This document shows positions 8,763-17,118 of a stretch of 64,000 nt of DNA, in pieces. Every line of letters starts with the position of its first letter. The first letter of the stretch is position 1. The stretch is from the NCBI GenBank assembly GCA_963977005.1, contig CAXBMQ010000015.1, forward strand, positions 48,796 to 112,795. Direction: 5' to 3'. Both the position numbers and the translations under genes were made by a program. The DNA comes from CAXBCP01 sp963977005. GTDB lineage: Bacteria; Pseudomonadota; Alphaproteobacteria; MPNO01; UBA830. Below the pieces are notes generated by a model. That model was not told the DNA's origin, searched no databases, and was given only the letters and a program-made list of their open reading frames with translations.

Positions 8763-8838
8763 GTCATCCCCGCGGCAGCGGGGATCTCCGTGCGAGTTTC
8801 CGGGGTCGGAAGGAGATTCCCGCCTTCGCGGGAATGAC
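8763..8838. repeat. Palindromic intergenic element, double hairpin
   Basis: A 76-base element whose two 27-base ends (8763-8789 and 8812-8838) are imperfect inverted copies running from GTCAT to ATGAC. Each arm is itself a small hairpin (CCCCGC-GGCA-GCGGGG on the left; TTCCCGC-CTTC-GCGGGAA on the right). This is the look of the dispersed GTCATTCCCGC-type intergenic palindromes of alphaproteobacteria (RPE/REP-like miniature elements). It sits between the start of the EamA gene and the end of the UbiD gene. I saw only one copy in the window. Confidence 0.65.
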
Positions 8839-8864
8839 ACCCTGAATAGATGGGCGGCCTTCGC

Positions 8865-10493
8865 TCACGCTTCCTCGTTCCCGACCTTGCGGATATCGGT
8901 ATTCGGCGCGACCCCGCTGCGCCGCTGCTGGTGCGAGCGTTCGCCGTTGGATATCCAGTCGCCGGCGGCGGCACGTTCGGCCAATCCGTCCCATTCCGCC
9001 GACCAGTCGCCCAGTTCGTAGCCGTGCCACGGCGCTTCGGGCTTGAGCGGCGGCAGACCGAGCCGGTCCCACAGATCTTTCGCATGTTCCATGTATTCAC
9101 GCTTCGGCAGCGCGACCGGCGCCATGTCGGCCTTGAGGGTGGCATCGATCAGCAGCGTCGCGTCCTCGTCCGCGCCGGATTTCGGCCCGTGCCCTAACGG
9201 CCGGTGATGCATCAGCTCGCAATCCTCGGCGAGATTGGCGCGGTAGCTCATCGCCCAGAACACGGCGTCCAGATTGTCGGGATCGATATCCTCGTTCACC
9301 GCGATCAGGTACTTGCCGACCGGCGCCTGAAACGACATCGCGCCGTACAGTGCGCGCCAGATTTCGGTCCGCGACACCGACCGGACGAACTGGATGACCA
9401 GCACCTTGCGCAGGTTGGTCAGCGGCTCGTGCATGGCGACGCGCCTGACCCCGCGGATACCGAGATGTCCCGTCAGATGGTCGAGAAACAGCGGTTCATA
9501 GGCGACGCGCTTGATGACCGATGATTCCGACGGCGTCACCTGGCTGATGATCGACGTGAACACGGCGTTGCGCCGCCGCGTGATCGCCGTGACCGTCAGG
9601 ATAAAATTGAATTCTTCCAGATTGATATGGCCGTGACTTTCGCCAAAGGGACCTTCGGGTTCGAAAAATTCGGGATCGAGCAGCCCTTCGATGACGATCT
9701 CGGCATCCGCCGGCACCAGCAGGTCGGACGTGCGTGCCCTTGCAACGTGGATCGGCGCACCGACGATCCCGCCCGCGACACCGAGCTCGTCGATATCCTT
9801 CGCCAGTTTCTGCGGCGCCGCATAGGCCACCGGCGGCGGACAGCCAATCACCATCGCGATCGGCATTGCCTCGCCCCGGGCGCGGTATTTTTCCCAGTGC
9901 GCCGTACCGCCCTGGCCGAGGTTCATGAACAGTTTCAGCCCGATCCGGTCCGGCGCCTTCAGCCCGCCGCGATAGGTGCCGAGATTCTGGATACCGGTAT
10001 CGGGATCACACGTCACGCAGGCGGTGGCGGTCAGATACGGTGCGGAATCGTACCCGGGCGTCGAGACCGGCACGGGCAACGCATCCAGTCCCTTGCCGGA
10101 TGTCAGGTCGGCCCCTTGATAGACGACCTCCTGACAGGCGGGATTTTCGACCACGACCGGGGCGACCGGATTGGCGATCGCGTTCGACCAGCACGCGCCG
10201 ATTTCCGGCACGGGGGCGCCCATACCGATCGAATATATTTCCGCATTGCCGGCCAGCGCCCCGACGGCAACCGGGATATCGAACACGCGCCCGTCGCCGC
10301 CCGTGACATTGGTGAACAGGAACGCCTTGCGTTCGGCCTCCGGAATGCCGCCGCGGAACTGCCAGCGCACCAGCGGGCTGAGTTCCGACTCCTTGTTGAT
10401 CGGGGCATCGATGGAGGTCAGCAGGCCGGCGGCGTCGAGCGCTGCCAGATGGTCCTGCATGTCGTTGTATCCGCGCCCTTTGGCGTCGCTCAT
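8865..10493 (-). CDS. UbiD family decarboxylase (prenylated-FMN dependent)
   Basis: About 542 residues. UbiD signatures include SIGMGAPVPEIG, a central IQNLGTYRGGL, the active-site segment EGPFGESHGHIN with the two conserved glutamates, and TPSESSVIKRVAYEPLFLDHL. UbiD enzymes reversibly decarboxylate aromatic or unsaturated acids using prenylated FMN made by UbiX; no UbiX gene is in the window. ATG 10493 (MSDAKGRGY) is chosen because the longer frame has no family similarity and GGGGAG precedes this ATG. The length suggests a specialised catabolic carboxy-lyase rather than the ubiquinone enzyme. A second UbiD homologue is at 22777. Confidence 0.87.
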   Translation of the reverse strand: MSDAKGRGYNDMQDHLAALDAAGLLTSIDAPINKESELSPLVRWQFRGGIPEAERKAFLFTNVTGGDGRVFDIPVAVGALAGNAEIYSIGMGAPVPEIGACWSNAIANPVAPVVVENPACQEVVYQGADLTSGKGLDALPVPVSTPGYDSAPYLTATACVTCDPDTGIQNLGTYRGGLKAPDRIGLKLFMNLGQGGTAHWEKYRARGEAMPIAMVIGCPPPVAYAAPQKLAKDIDELGVAGGIVGAPIHVARARTSDLLVPADAEIVIEGLLDPEFFEPEGPFGESHGHINLEEFNFILTVTAITRRRNAVFTSIISQVTPSESSVIKRVAYEPLFLDHLTGHLGIRGVRRVAMHEPLTNLRKVLVIQFVRSVSRTEIWRALYGAMSFQAPVGKYLIAVNEDIDPDNLDAVFWAMSYRANLAEDCELMHHRPLGHGPKSGADEDATLLIDATLKADMAPVALPKREYMEHAKDLWDRLGLPPLKPEAPWHGYELGDWSAEWDGLAERAAAGDWISNGERSHQQRRSGVAPNTDIRKVGNEEA

Positions 10494-10574
10494 CGGCCTT
10501 GCTTCTCCCCGGGATCCTGTCGGAGGGCATGATGCGGCGGATAGCTGAGGGGGGCAAGACCGCGACATGCCAAA

Positions 10575-10592
10575 GGCGCCCCATTGGGCGCC
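10575..10592 (-). terminator. Possible terminator after PEP-CTERM gene
   Basis: On the minus strand GGCGCCC-AATG-GGGCGCC forms a perfect 7-base-pair stem, followed only by a short TTT. It lies about 50 bases past the stop of the PEP-CTERM gene. The weak T-run makes it a modest candidate. Confidence 0.4.
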
Positions 10593-10639
10593 CTGGACGA
10601 AAAGAATACGGCCGGGAACCCCCCGGCAGCGCTGCGGGT

Positions 10640-11437
10640 CTAGGCTGCTTTGCGCCGGCGGCGCATCATCCCGAGCCCGGTGAGGCCAAGCCCCAGCACC
10701 AACAGCGTTCCGGGCTCCGGAACCTCGGTGGTCGTAATCAGGCCTCCGCCGGTTTCACCGTCATGCGAAAACGGCGCAAATACGTCCTTGCCGGCCTGTG
10801 TGCCGTAGACGTCGAAGTGAACCGTACCGGAGGTGATCCCCGCAACCGCAATCTCGTAAACGTTGATCTGCGACTGGTCGGTCAGCGTCCCCGTGGGAAA
10901 TCCGTTGATAAAATCACCGGTCGGCGAATCGACCAGCGTAAAATCGCCGATGTCGAATTCCTGGAAAAACACACCGCTCCCGTAAATGCCGTGCGCCGGC
11001 AGCAGCCGGTTGGGCCGGTCAAGCTCTTCACCGCTGTTCAGCAACGGGCTGGTCTCGCTGGTGTCCTCGCCCAACGCGGTCGGCGCGCCCGGTGTCGACG
11101 GATCCGTAAAGCCGCCGAAGCCGCCGGTGGTCGAAGACGTCGCGGAAATGCTTACCGCGCCCGCGCCGTTGGCCGAACTATAGCCGGCAACCAGTTTAAC
11201 GTCCGTGATAGCGCCCTTGTTTCCGGGAGTACCGATCACCCACAGCCGGGCCGGCCCATTGGCGGCCGAAGCCACCCAGGTTTCGGTGAGGGGATTGTAA
11301 ACGCCGCCCTCGAGATAGATCTGCATCGTCGGCACAGCCTGCGCGGCGTTGAAACCCGCGGTGCCAACCAGCAATGCGATCCCGGTCACCAGGGCTTTCG
11401 GGAGGGATTTTTTTACGAAACGCATCTTTTTGGTCAT
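10640..11437 (-). CDS. PEP-CTERM sorting-signal protein
   Basis: A 265-residue exported protein. A basic start (MTKKMRFVKK) and hydrophobic signal segment ending FNAAQA give a standard Sec signal. A Gly/Thr/Ser-rich, low-Cys body follows. The C-terminus is a textbook PEP-CTERM tripartite signal: VPEPGT, a hydrophobic helix (LLVLGLGLTGLGMM) and RRRRKAA. Exosortase (EpsH/XrtA type) cleaves such signals so the protein reaches the surface or exopolysaccharide; no exosortase gene is in the window. ATG 11437 is chosen because the longer frame has a charged leader before the signal peptide. A sigma-54 promoter lies 47 bases upstream. Confidence 0.87.
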   Translation of the reverse strand: MTKKMRFVKKSLPKALVTGIALLVGTAGFNAAQAVPTMQIYLEGGVYNPLTETWVASAANGPARLWVIGTPGNKGAITDVKLVAGYSSANGAGAVSISATSSTTGGFGGFTDPSTPGAPTALGEDTSETSPLLNSGEELDRPNRLLPAHGIYGSGVFFQEFDIGDFTLVDSPTGDFINGFPTGTLTDQSQINVYEIAVAGITSGTVHFDVYGTQAGKDVFAPFSHDGETGGGLITTTEVPEPGTLLVLGLGLTGLGMMRRRRKAA

Positions 11438-11483
11438 TTCCGCCGGCTCATGAAGGGTTGTTTGTCTGTGGTCCAAAAGTATA

Positions 11484-11499
11484 TGCAAGAACTATGCCA
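11484..11499 (-). promoter_or_regulatory. Sigma-54 (-24/-12) promoter of PEP-CTERM gene
   Basis: Reading on the minus strand the core is TGGCAT-AGTTC-TTGCA (next base T), with GG and GC separated by exactly ten bases as RpoN requires. A T-rich stretch (TTATTTTTC) precedes it. Transcription would start near 11473, about 36 bases before the ATG at 11437. The same core recurs at 27242 and 40776. Confidence 0.8.
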
Positions 11500-11562
11500 G
11501 AAAAATAAGTCTAATAGTTCCATGGCACTGGCAGAAAACCGGGGGTCGGCTTGATCGAATAT

Positions 11563-11577
11563 GTAAAATTTTCCGAC
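11563..11577 (-). promoter_or_regulatory. Upstream activator dyad, copy 1
   Basis: Minus-strand GTCGGAAAATTTTAC, fitting GT-N8-TTTAC-N3-TT. Its last base is 65 bases from the first G of the -24 element, a normal distance for a bacterial enhancer-binding protein. The surrounding 24 bases (11556-11579) match the equivalent block at 27163-27186 at 18 of 24 positions without gaps. Confidence 0.6.
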
Positions 11578-11650
11578 GCTTTGCGGCGCCGGTCATCCGC
11601 GTCAGGGCGATCCGAATATTCCAGCGCACGACACGCCCGCGACCAATAAC

Positions 11651-13231
11651 TTACCGACCGGTCACGCCCAGCAGCAGCGCCGCAATGTCCCTGGGGGCGT
11701 CATTGCCGCACCAGGCGATATACTGGTCGGGACGCACCAGGATCAGGCGCGCGCCGTATTCGGCCCGGCCGCCGGCGCCGGTATCGCAAACCGTCGCGAA
11801 CGGCACGTTCAGCTCTCTTGCCGCCGTCTCGAACGCCGCCGCTGCCCCGGCCGGCGCATCGAAGGCGAGCAGGGTAAATCCCTCGCCCAGCGCCTCGAAC
11901 ACGTTGCACCCCGAGGACAGTTCCTGCGGCGGCAGATGGTGTCCGGTCCGGGCCTCGAAACTGTGTTTACCGTGCGCGCCGCTGGTCGCGCCGGGGGCGC
12001 CCGCGACGATCGGCGAGCCTTCGTAATGCGGCTCGTAGCCCAGCACGCGCGGCGCCGACATGCCGGCATGATCCTCCTGCCAGGCGCGGCTGAATTCTGC
12101 GGCGTCCGTATCCGGATCGTACCGGGCAAAGAAATCGCGGTCGGCCTCGATCCGCCCGGCGATAAAATCCGTGGCGGTATCCCGGAACACCGGGTGACGT
12201 TCCGCGCCGTATGAATCCAGCAACCCGTCGCCGCCCCAACCTTTCAGCACGGCGGCGAGTTTCCAGCCGAGATTGACCGCGTCTTCGAGCCCGTTATTCA
12301 GCCCGTACCCGCCATAGGGCGGATGGCTGTGCGCGGCATCGCCGGCGATAAACACGCGACCGACCCGGTACTGCTCGGCGACGTCGATCCGCAGATCCCA
12401 GAAACCGACATAGTCGAAGTCGACGGCAAATTCGAACCCGGCGACCCGTTGCAGCAACCCGTGGAAATCGTAGTTGTCGCGCGTCGTATCCTTTGGCACG
12501 GGCGCGTGGAAAAACCAGCCTTCCTCGACATCGATACGCCCGAAGAACTGCCAGTAGCCGCCCAGGTCCTTGTGCATCACCCTGTAGGTCGACCGTTCGG
12601 GGAAGCGTTTCAGCCCTTCGTTCAGATCGCGCGACCGGAAAACCGCAAGCACCATCAACTGGTCGAAATCCGCCCCGCTGCGCGGTATGCCGATACGGTC
12701 GCGCACCGCCGAATGGCTGCCGTCGCAGCCGACCGCGTAGTCGGCCTCGACGACATCGCGCCCCGGACCGTCGACCTCGCCAATGGACACGCGGACCCCG
12801 TCGCTGTCCTGTTCGAGACCGGTCATCGACCATCCGAACCGGGCATCGACGGTGGGCAGCGTCGCCATTTTCGCCCGCAGGACCGCCTCGGTCCGGTATT
12901 GCGGCAGGCGTTCGTTGTCCTGGAAGTAATAGCTGTTGACGATTTCACGCAGCGGCGGGGCATACCAGTCGTCGGTCGTCAGATCGCCATAGGCGATGAT
13001 ACCGTTCATCGGATAGTCGGGCGGCATCGCCCGCGCGGCGCGCAGCTCGTCCACAATGCCCCAGCGCCAGAAATGCTCGACCGAGCGCTGCATCAGGTTC
13101 TGGCCCTTTGGTATCTGCTGCGGGGTCAGATGACGTTCGATCAGGGCGCAGGAAATTCCCCTGAGCCCGAGATCGACGGCCAGCGCCACCCCGACCGGCC
13201 CGCCGCCGACGATGACGACCTGATACTTCAT
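11651..13231 (-). CDS. FAD-dependent aromatic hydroxylase (PheA/TfdB/MhpA type)
   Basis: A 526-residue class A flavoprotein monooxygenase. The FAD-binding GGGPVG is at 9-14, the GCDGSHSAVR motif at 168-177 binds FAD/NAD(P)H, and FIAGDAAHSHPPYGGYGLN at 294-312 contacts the flavin ribityl chain. A C-terminal thioredoxin-like domain typical of phenol hydroxylases follows. It would hydroxylate a phenolic or related ring using NAD(P)H and O2. ATG 13231 has GGGGGAAG upstream. It is divergent from a quinone reductase gene with only 33 bases between the two starts, so the promoters must overlap. Confidence 0.87.
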   Translation of the reverse strand: MKYQVVIVGGGPVGVALAVDLGLRGISCALIERHLTPQQIPKGQNLMQRSVEHFWRWGIVDELRAARAMPPDYPMNGIIAYGDLTTDDWYAPPLREIVNSYYFQDNERLPQYRTEAVLRAKMATLPTVDARFGWSMTGLEQDSDGVRVSIGEVDGPGRDVVEADYAVGCDGSHSAVRDRIGIPRSGADFDQLMVLAVFRSRDLNEGLKRFPERSTYRVMHKDLGGYWQFFGRIDVEEGWFFHAPVPKDTTRDNYDFHGLLQRVAGFEFAVDFDYVGFWDLRIDVAEQYRVGRVFIAGDAAHSHPPYGGYGLNNGLEDAVNLGWKLAAVLKGWGGDGLLDSYGAERHPVFRDTATDFIAGRIEADRDFFARYDPDTDAAEFSRAWQEDHAGMSAPRVLGYEPHYEGSPIVAGAPGATSGAHGKHSFEARTGHHLPPQELSSGCNVFEALGEGFTLLAFDAPAGAAAAFETAARELNVPFATVCDTGAGGRAEYGARLILVRPDQYIAWCGNDAPRDIAALLLGVTGR

Positions 13232-13264
13232 TGATACACTTCCCCCATGAACAGGGAGAATACC

Positions 13265-14242
13265 ATGAAAGCGGCTGTCGTCGGCGAAAACGGGCTGGAA
13301 ATCAAAGAAATCGACACCCCGGAACCGGGGCCGGCAGAAGTCCTGATAAAGGTGCGGGCCTGCGGGCTGAACCGGGCCGATGCCATGGTCGCCAGCGGCA
13401 TGGCACATGGCCGCGCCGGCGGGCCGGGTACGGTACCCGGCATCGAATATGTCGGCGAGGTCGTCGAGGCGGGGCCGGACGTCCCGCATGTCAAACCGGG
13501 CGACCGGGTGATGTGCTCAGGCACCGAAGGCTGGGGCGAGTACGCCACCGCTGACTGGGGCCGGACCATCCCGATTCCCGCCAATAACATGACCTGGAGC
13601 CAGGCGGCGACCCTGCCGGTCGGCTTGCAGACCATGCACAACGCCATCGTCACGGCGGGCCGGTTCAAGGCTGGCGAGGCGGTGATGATCCAGGGCGCCA
13701 GCACCGGTGTCGGCATGCTCGGCATGCAGATTGCCAGGGCGCTGGGCGCGAAGCTTGTCGTCGGCTCGTCCACCAATGCGGAACGCCGCGCCCGGCTCAC
13801 CGAATTCGGCGCCGATCTTGCTGTCGATTCAACCGACCCGGGCTGGATCGACCAGGTGCTGGAAGCGACCGGCGGCGAAGGTGTCGACCTGATCGTCGAC
13901 CAGGTATCGGGCTATGTCGCCAACCAGAACATGCAGGCGACGAAAATCCTCGGCCGGATCGTCAATGTCGGTCGCCTCGGCGGGACGACCGGCGAGTTCA
14001 ATTTCGACCTCCATGCCTTGCGCCGCATCGACTATATCGGCGTGACTTTCCGCACCCGCACGGTCGAGGAAGTGCGCGACATCGTCGCCGCCATGAAAGC
14101 CGATCTGTGGAATGCCGTCGAAGCCGGCGATCTCTCGCTGCCCATCGACCGCGAATTCGCCTTCGACGACGCCGCCGAAGCGGTCGAATACATGAAGGCG
14201 AACAGGCATTTCGGCAAGATCGTGATGCTGCTGGAGGACTGA
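13265..14242 (+). CDS. Zinc-independent quinone oxidoreductase (MDR superfamily)
   Basis: A 325-residue medium-chain dehydrogenase/reductase. It has the N-terminal GroES-like domain (PEPGPAEVLIKVRACGLNRAD), AGPDVPHVKPGDRV, and the nucleotide-binding loop GASTGVGMLGMQIARALGA. The catalytic zinc ligands of alcohol dehydrogenases are absent, which places it with NADPH:quinone reductases/enoyl reductases. Start ATG 13265 is chosen because AGGGAG lies seven bases before it; ATG 13247 has none. Divergent from the flavin hydroxylase, it may reduce a quinone formed by that pathway; this is inference. Confidence 0.87.
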   Translation: MKAAVVGENGLEIKEIDTPEPGPAEVLIKVRACGLNRADAMVASGMAHGRAGGPGTVPGIEYVGEVVEAGPDVPHVKPGDRVMCSGTEGWGEYATADWGRTIPIPANNMTWSQAATLPVGLQTMHNAIVTAGRFKAGEAVMIQGASTGVGMLGMQIARALGAKLVVGSSTNAERRARLTEFGADLAVDSTDPGWIDQVLEATGGEGVDLIVDQVSGYVANQNMQATKILGRIVNVGRLGGTTGEFNFDLHALRRIDYIGVTFRTRTVEEVRDIVAAMKADLWNAVEAGDLSLPIDREFAFDDAAEAVEYMKANRHFGKIVMLLED

Positions 14243-14377
14243 GCGAATTTACATACCGGCGCGCGGTCTATAGCTCCGCGCGACAGTCGGATGTCGGACC
14301 AGTGCCGGGGACGGCGGCCGGGGCGATCCGGAAATCGTCCGGTTGATCGTCGCGCCGCGACGGGATCGGGGCGAAAA

Positions 14378-15148
14378 TCATTCGCCCTCGGTCTCGATAT
14401 CGATCACCCGCCCGCAATGCTTGCAGTGCACCGCGTCCCGGTCGTGCTGGGTCAGCCCGCAATCGGGGCAGCGGTGTTTTACCTGCGGCGGCCGGAAGAT
14501 TGCCTGGATCAGCCGCAGGAACAGCGCAAAGCCTGCAATCATGATAACAACGGAAAGCACCCTTCCCGACGCGCCGGTCAGCACGATATCGCCGAACCCC
14601 GTCGTCGTCAGTGTCGTCACGGTGTAGTAGAGCGCATCGAGATAGTTGCCGATCATCGGGTTGCGGCCAGACTGCAGGACCAGAACCAACGCGGACACGA
14701 TGTAGATGAACACCATCAGGTTGAGCACGGCGTCGATGACGCTCTCGTGTCTGCGAAAGAACGGATAGATCCGGCGCAGGTCGCGAACCATGTGATAGGA
14801 CTGCAAAAGCCGCAGCGCCCGGAGCACCCGCAGGAACGCCAGACTTTCGACGAACGGCGCGAACAGCAGACTGACAATAACGACGATATCGGCGATCGTT
14901 GTCGGCCAGAGCAGAAATGTCAGCCTGCGTTTTCGCAAAAGCCCGCGGGCGGTCAGATCGGCGATCAGATACACCGCGATGACGTAGTTCAGCGCCGTAA
15001 TCCATGGCGCCTGGATTGCGACCATCGACAGCACCACGAAGAAGGTGATGGTCGCAACATCGATCGCCAACAAGATGAAACGGAACCGCAATGCGACGGT
15101 CGAGTTACCGTGATAGAGGCGGTCGAGAGCGTCTAACGGCTTTTTCAT
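14378..15148 (-). CDS. Voltage-sensor-type potassium channel with C-terminal zinc ribbon
   Basis: A 256-residue membrane protein with S1-S4-like helices, an S4-like FLRVLRALRLL (Arg107, 110, 113), then two pore helices flanking the selectivity filter TTTGFGD at 181-187. Most K+ channels have TVGYGD; the Phe variant is also found in functional channels. The C-terminus carries Cys227-x2-Cys230 and Cys242-x2-Cys245, a zinc ribbon. ATG 15148 is preferred over GTG 15163. Neighbours do not suggest a role. Confidence 0.85.
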   Translation of the reverse strand: MKKPLDALDRLYHGNSTVALRFRFILLAIDVATITFFVVLSMVAIQAPWITALNYVIAVYLIADLTARGLLRKRRLTFLLWPTTIADIVVIVSLLFAPFVESLAFLRVLRALRLLQSYHMVRDLRRIYPFFRRHESVIDAVLNLMVFIYIVSALVLVLQSGRNPMIGNYLDALYYTVTTLTTTGFGDIVLTGASGRVLSVVIMIAGFALFLRLIQAIFRPPQVKHRCPDCGLTQHDRDAVHCKHCGRVIDIETEGE

Positions 15149-15173
15149 CGGCCGACGTTGCACGATCGCGGGC

Positions 15174-16061
15174 TCACCCCGCCGGCGGCGCGACGCAGAC
15201 CTGGTCCCAGCGATAGCGTTCTTTCAGCGTACCGAAATGCTCGAACACGTCGAGAATGACCTCGAAGGCGGGTTCGGTGATCTCGGCATGCGGGGTCCAC
15301 GTGCCGAGGTCCTGATAGGCGGCGATGCAGGTCGCCAGAACGTCTTCATCGATATCGGGGAAATACGGGCTTTCGGCGGCGGCAATTTCCTGTGCGGGGG
15401 TTTCGTTCATGTAAACCCGCGTCTTGCGATAGGCGCGCATGAAGGCCCGCGCCATGTCGGTTTCCAGCCATTCGCGGGTGGCGGCAAGGCTCGAAAACCC
15501 GCACGGACCGATCAGCGGGCCGGACTGCGCCACGACATGGCCGACGCCGTCGGCTTCAAGCTGCTGCGGAAACGGTCCCTGCTGCTGGACGTATTCGCCG
15601 ACACCGGCGCGGAACGCCGCATCGATATCGGCCGCTCCGCCGGGGTGGATCAGGTTGATCTTGTCGTAATTGATACCGGCCTTGTGGCAGGCATATTTGA
15701 ACATGGCGAGCGGCTGGCCGCCCGAGAACGTCACCACGTCGGCACCTTCGAGCTTGTCCCATGTGAATGCGTCGTCTTCGTCGCGGCCGGTGATGAAAAA
15801 CCCGTCCATCTCGTTGATCTGCGCGAAATGGACGACACTCGGCACCTCGCCCTTCGACAGCGGCCCGAACCCCTGGCTCAACGCCGACTGCACGACATGG
15901 GCGGAGCCGTCTTCAAGGGCGGCAATCGCAGACACGCCGGGCGGGGAGACCGACCATTCCGGCTCCAATCCCTCTTCCTGCAGAAACCCGGCGGAAAACG
16001 TCGATATCAGCGGCGAATAAAACGCGGAAAACAGGGTGAACTGGATATTGATTTTTGTCAC
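15174..16061 (-). CDS. THI5/SsuA-like (NMT1 family) substrate-binding protein without signal peptide
   Basis: A 295-residue protein of the NMT1/THI5/SsuA periplasmic-binding fold: FSAFYSPLISTFSAGFLQEEGLEPEW at the start, then ALSQGFGPLSKGE and INLIHPGGAADIDAAF. GTG 16061 is well supported by AAAGGA eight bases upstream. From that start, or from any upstream start, no Sec or lipoprotein signal is visible, which is odd for a binding protein. It may act in the cytoplasm, as THI5-type proteins do, or be wrongly assumed to be a transporter part: no permease or ATPase is adjacent. It is divergent from a TauD-type dioxygenase. Confidence 0.7.
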   Translation of the reverse strand: MTKINIQFTLFSAFYSPLISTFSAGFLQEEGLEPEWSVSPPGVSAIAALEDGSAHVVQSALSQGFGPLSKGEVPSVVHFAQINEMDGFFITGRDEDDAFTWDKLEGADVVTFSGGQPLAMFKYACHKAGINYDKINLIHPGGAADIDAAFRAGVGEYVQQQGPFPQQLEADGVGHVVAQSGPLIGPCGFSSLAATREWLETDMARAFMRAYRKTRVYMNETPAQEIAAAESPYFPDIDEDVLATCIAAYQDLGTWTPHAEITEPAFEVILDVFEHFGTLKERYRWDQVCVAPPAG

Positions 16062-16223
16062 GGGCGGTATCCTTTTCTTGCGCGAAATCCTCTGCTCCGA
16101 ACGTCTCATACGAAACGCGTCAAGACAACGGGTGCGGAACGGCCCGCATTGACCCCCGGATTGCCGACAGGGCGCCCTGTCGCTAGACTTGCCTTCATCG
16201 GACGATCAACCCACGGAACCGTC

Positions 16224-17099
16224 ATGTCCACCATCTCCGTCACCTCCCGCGCCCCCGAGATCGGCGCTGAAATCACCGGTATCGATCTGTCGGAACCGCT
16301 GAGTGCCGATAACCGGGAAGCCATCCAGGACGCTTTCGACACATACCGCCTGCTGATTTTCCGCGACCAGTTTCTCACCGTCGATCAGCATGTCGCCTTC
16401 AGCGAGCATTTCGGCCGGCTGGAGGATTTTCCCGACCCGAAGGACATGGCCGACGGCCACAAGACCGTCCTGCGCGTCACGAATATCGATCGCGCAACGA
16501 ACCGGCTGAAGCCGGTGGACGACCCCGGGCATAAGTCCTTCACCCTCGGCACCAGCGACTGGCATATCGATTCGTCCTTCCGCACCCTGCCGTCGAAGGC
16601 ATCCATGCTGTACGGCATCGAAATGCCCGCCGAGGGCGGCGACACGATGTTTGCCGATACCACGATGGCCTATGACGCCCTGCCCGAGGACCGGCGGAAG
16701 GAACTGGAAGGCCTGATCGTGATCCACGATTTCGAGGAAACGCGCCGCCGTCACGGGCTCCCGCCCCGGCCGCCCGAAGTACAGGCGGTGACGCCCCCCG
16801 CCCGTCAACCGCTGGTCGCGCAGCGCGACCACGACCGCCGCGCCCTGTTTATCGGCTCTCACACCGCGGGTATCGAGGGAATGGACGATGCCGAAGGGCG
16901 GGCCCTGCTGGACGAGCTCAAAGAGTTTGCGACCCAGCCCCGGTTTACCTACCGGCACCGATGGCAGTCGGGCGACATGGTGATGTTCGACAATATCTGC
17001 GTGATGCACCGGGCCATGCCCTATGACCTCGCCGGCTCCCGCCGGCTTCTGCACCGGACAACCGTTGCCGGCGACGCGCCCCTGCAGGCGGTGCAGTAG
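16224..17099 (+). CDS. TauD/TfdA family Fe(II)/2-oxoglutarate dioxygenase
   Basis: A 291-residue cupin-fold dioxygenase. The iron ligands are visible as His114-x-Asp116 in SDWHIDSSF and His277 in RRLLHRTT, with Arg273/274 positioned to bind 2-oxoglutarate. The N-terminus (IGAEITGIDLSEPL) and FRDQFLTVDQHVAFSEHFG are family hallmarks. Known substrates include taurine, alkyl sulfates and 2,4-D; the specificity here is open. ATG 16224 is the start of similarity; the frame runs far upstream, but that part is antisense to the binding-protein gene. The divergent THI5/SsuA-like gene could hint at a sulfonate or amine substrate. Confidence 0.88.
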   Translation: MSTISVTSRAPEIGAEITGIDLSEPLSADNREAIQDAFDTYRLLIFRDQFLTVDQHVAFSEHFGRLEDFPDPKDMADGHKTVLRVTNIDRATNRLKPVDDPGHKSFTLGTSDWHIDSSFRTLPSKASMLYGIEMPAEGGDTMFADTTMAYDALPEDRRKELEGLIVIHDFEETRRRHGLPPRPPEVQAVTPPARQPLVAQRDHDRRALFIGSHTAGIEGMDDAEGRALLDELKEFATQPRFTYRHRWQSGDMVMFDNICVMHRAMPYDLAGSRRLLHRTTVAGDAPLQAVQ

Positions 17100-17118
17100 A
17101 GCAAAGGTAACGAAAGAA

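Noticed and set aside
8747..9145. Open frames crossing the palindromic element
   Set aside because: They run through the repeat and antisense to or out of frame with the UbiD gene, with no ribosome site or domain.
15237..16223. Long open frame upstream of the TauD-type gene in the same frame
   Set aside because: It is the complementary-strand shadow of the THI5/SsuA-like gene; similarity to dioxygenases starts only at ATG 16224.
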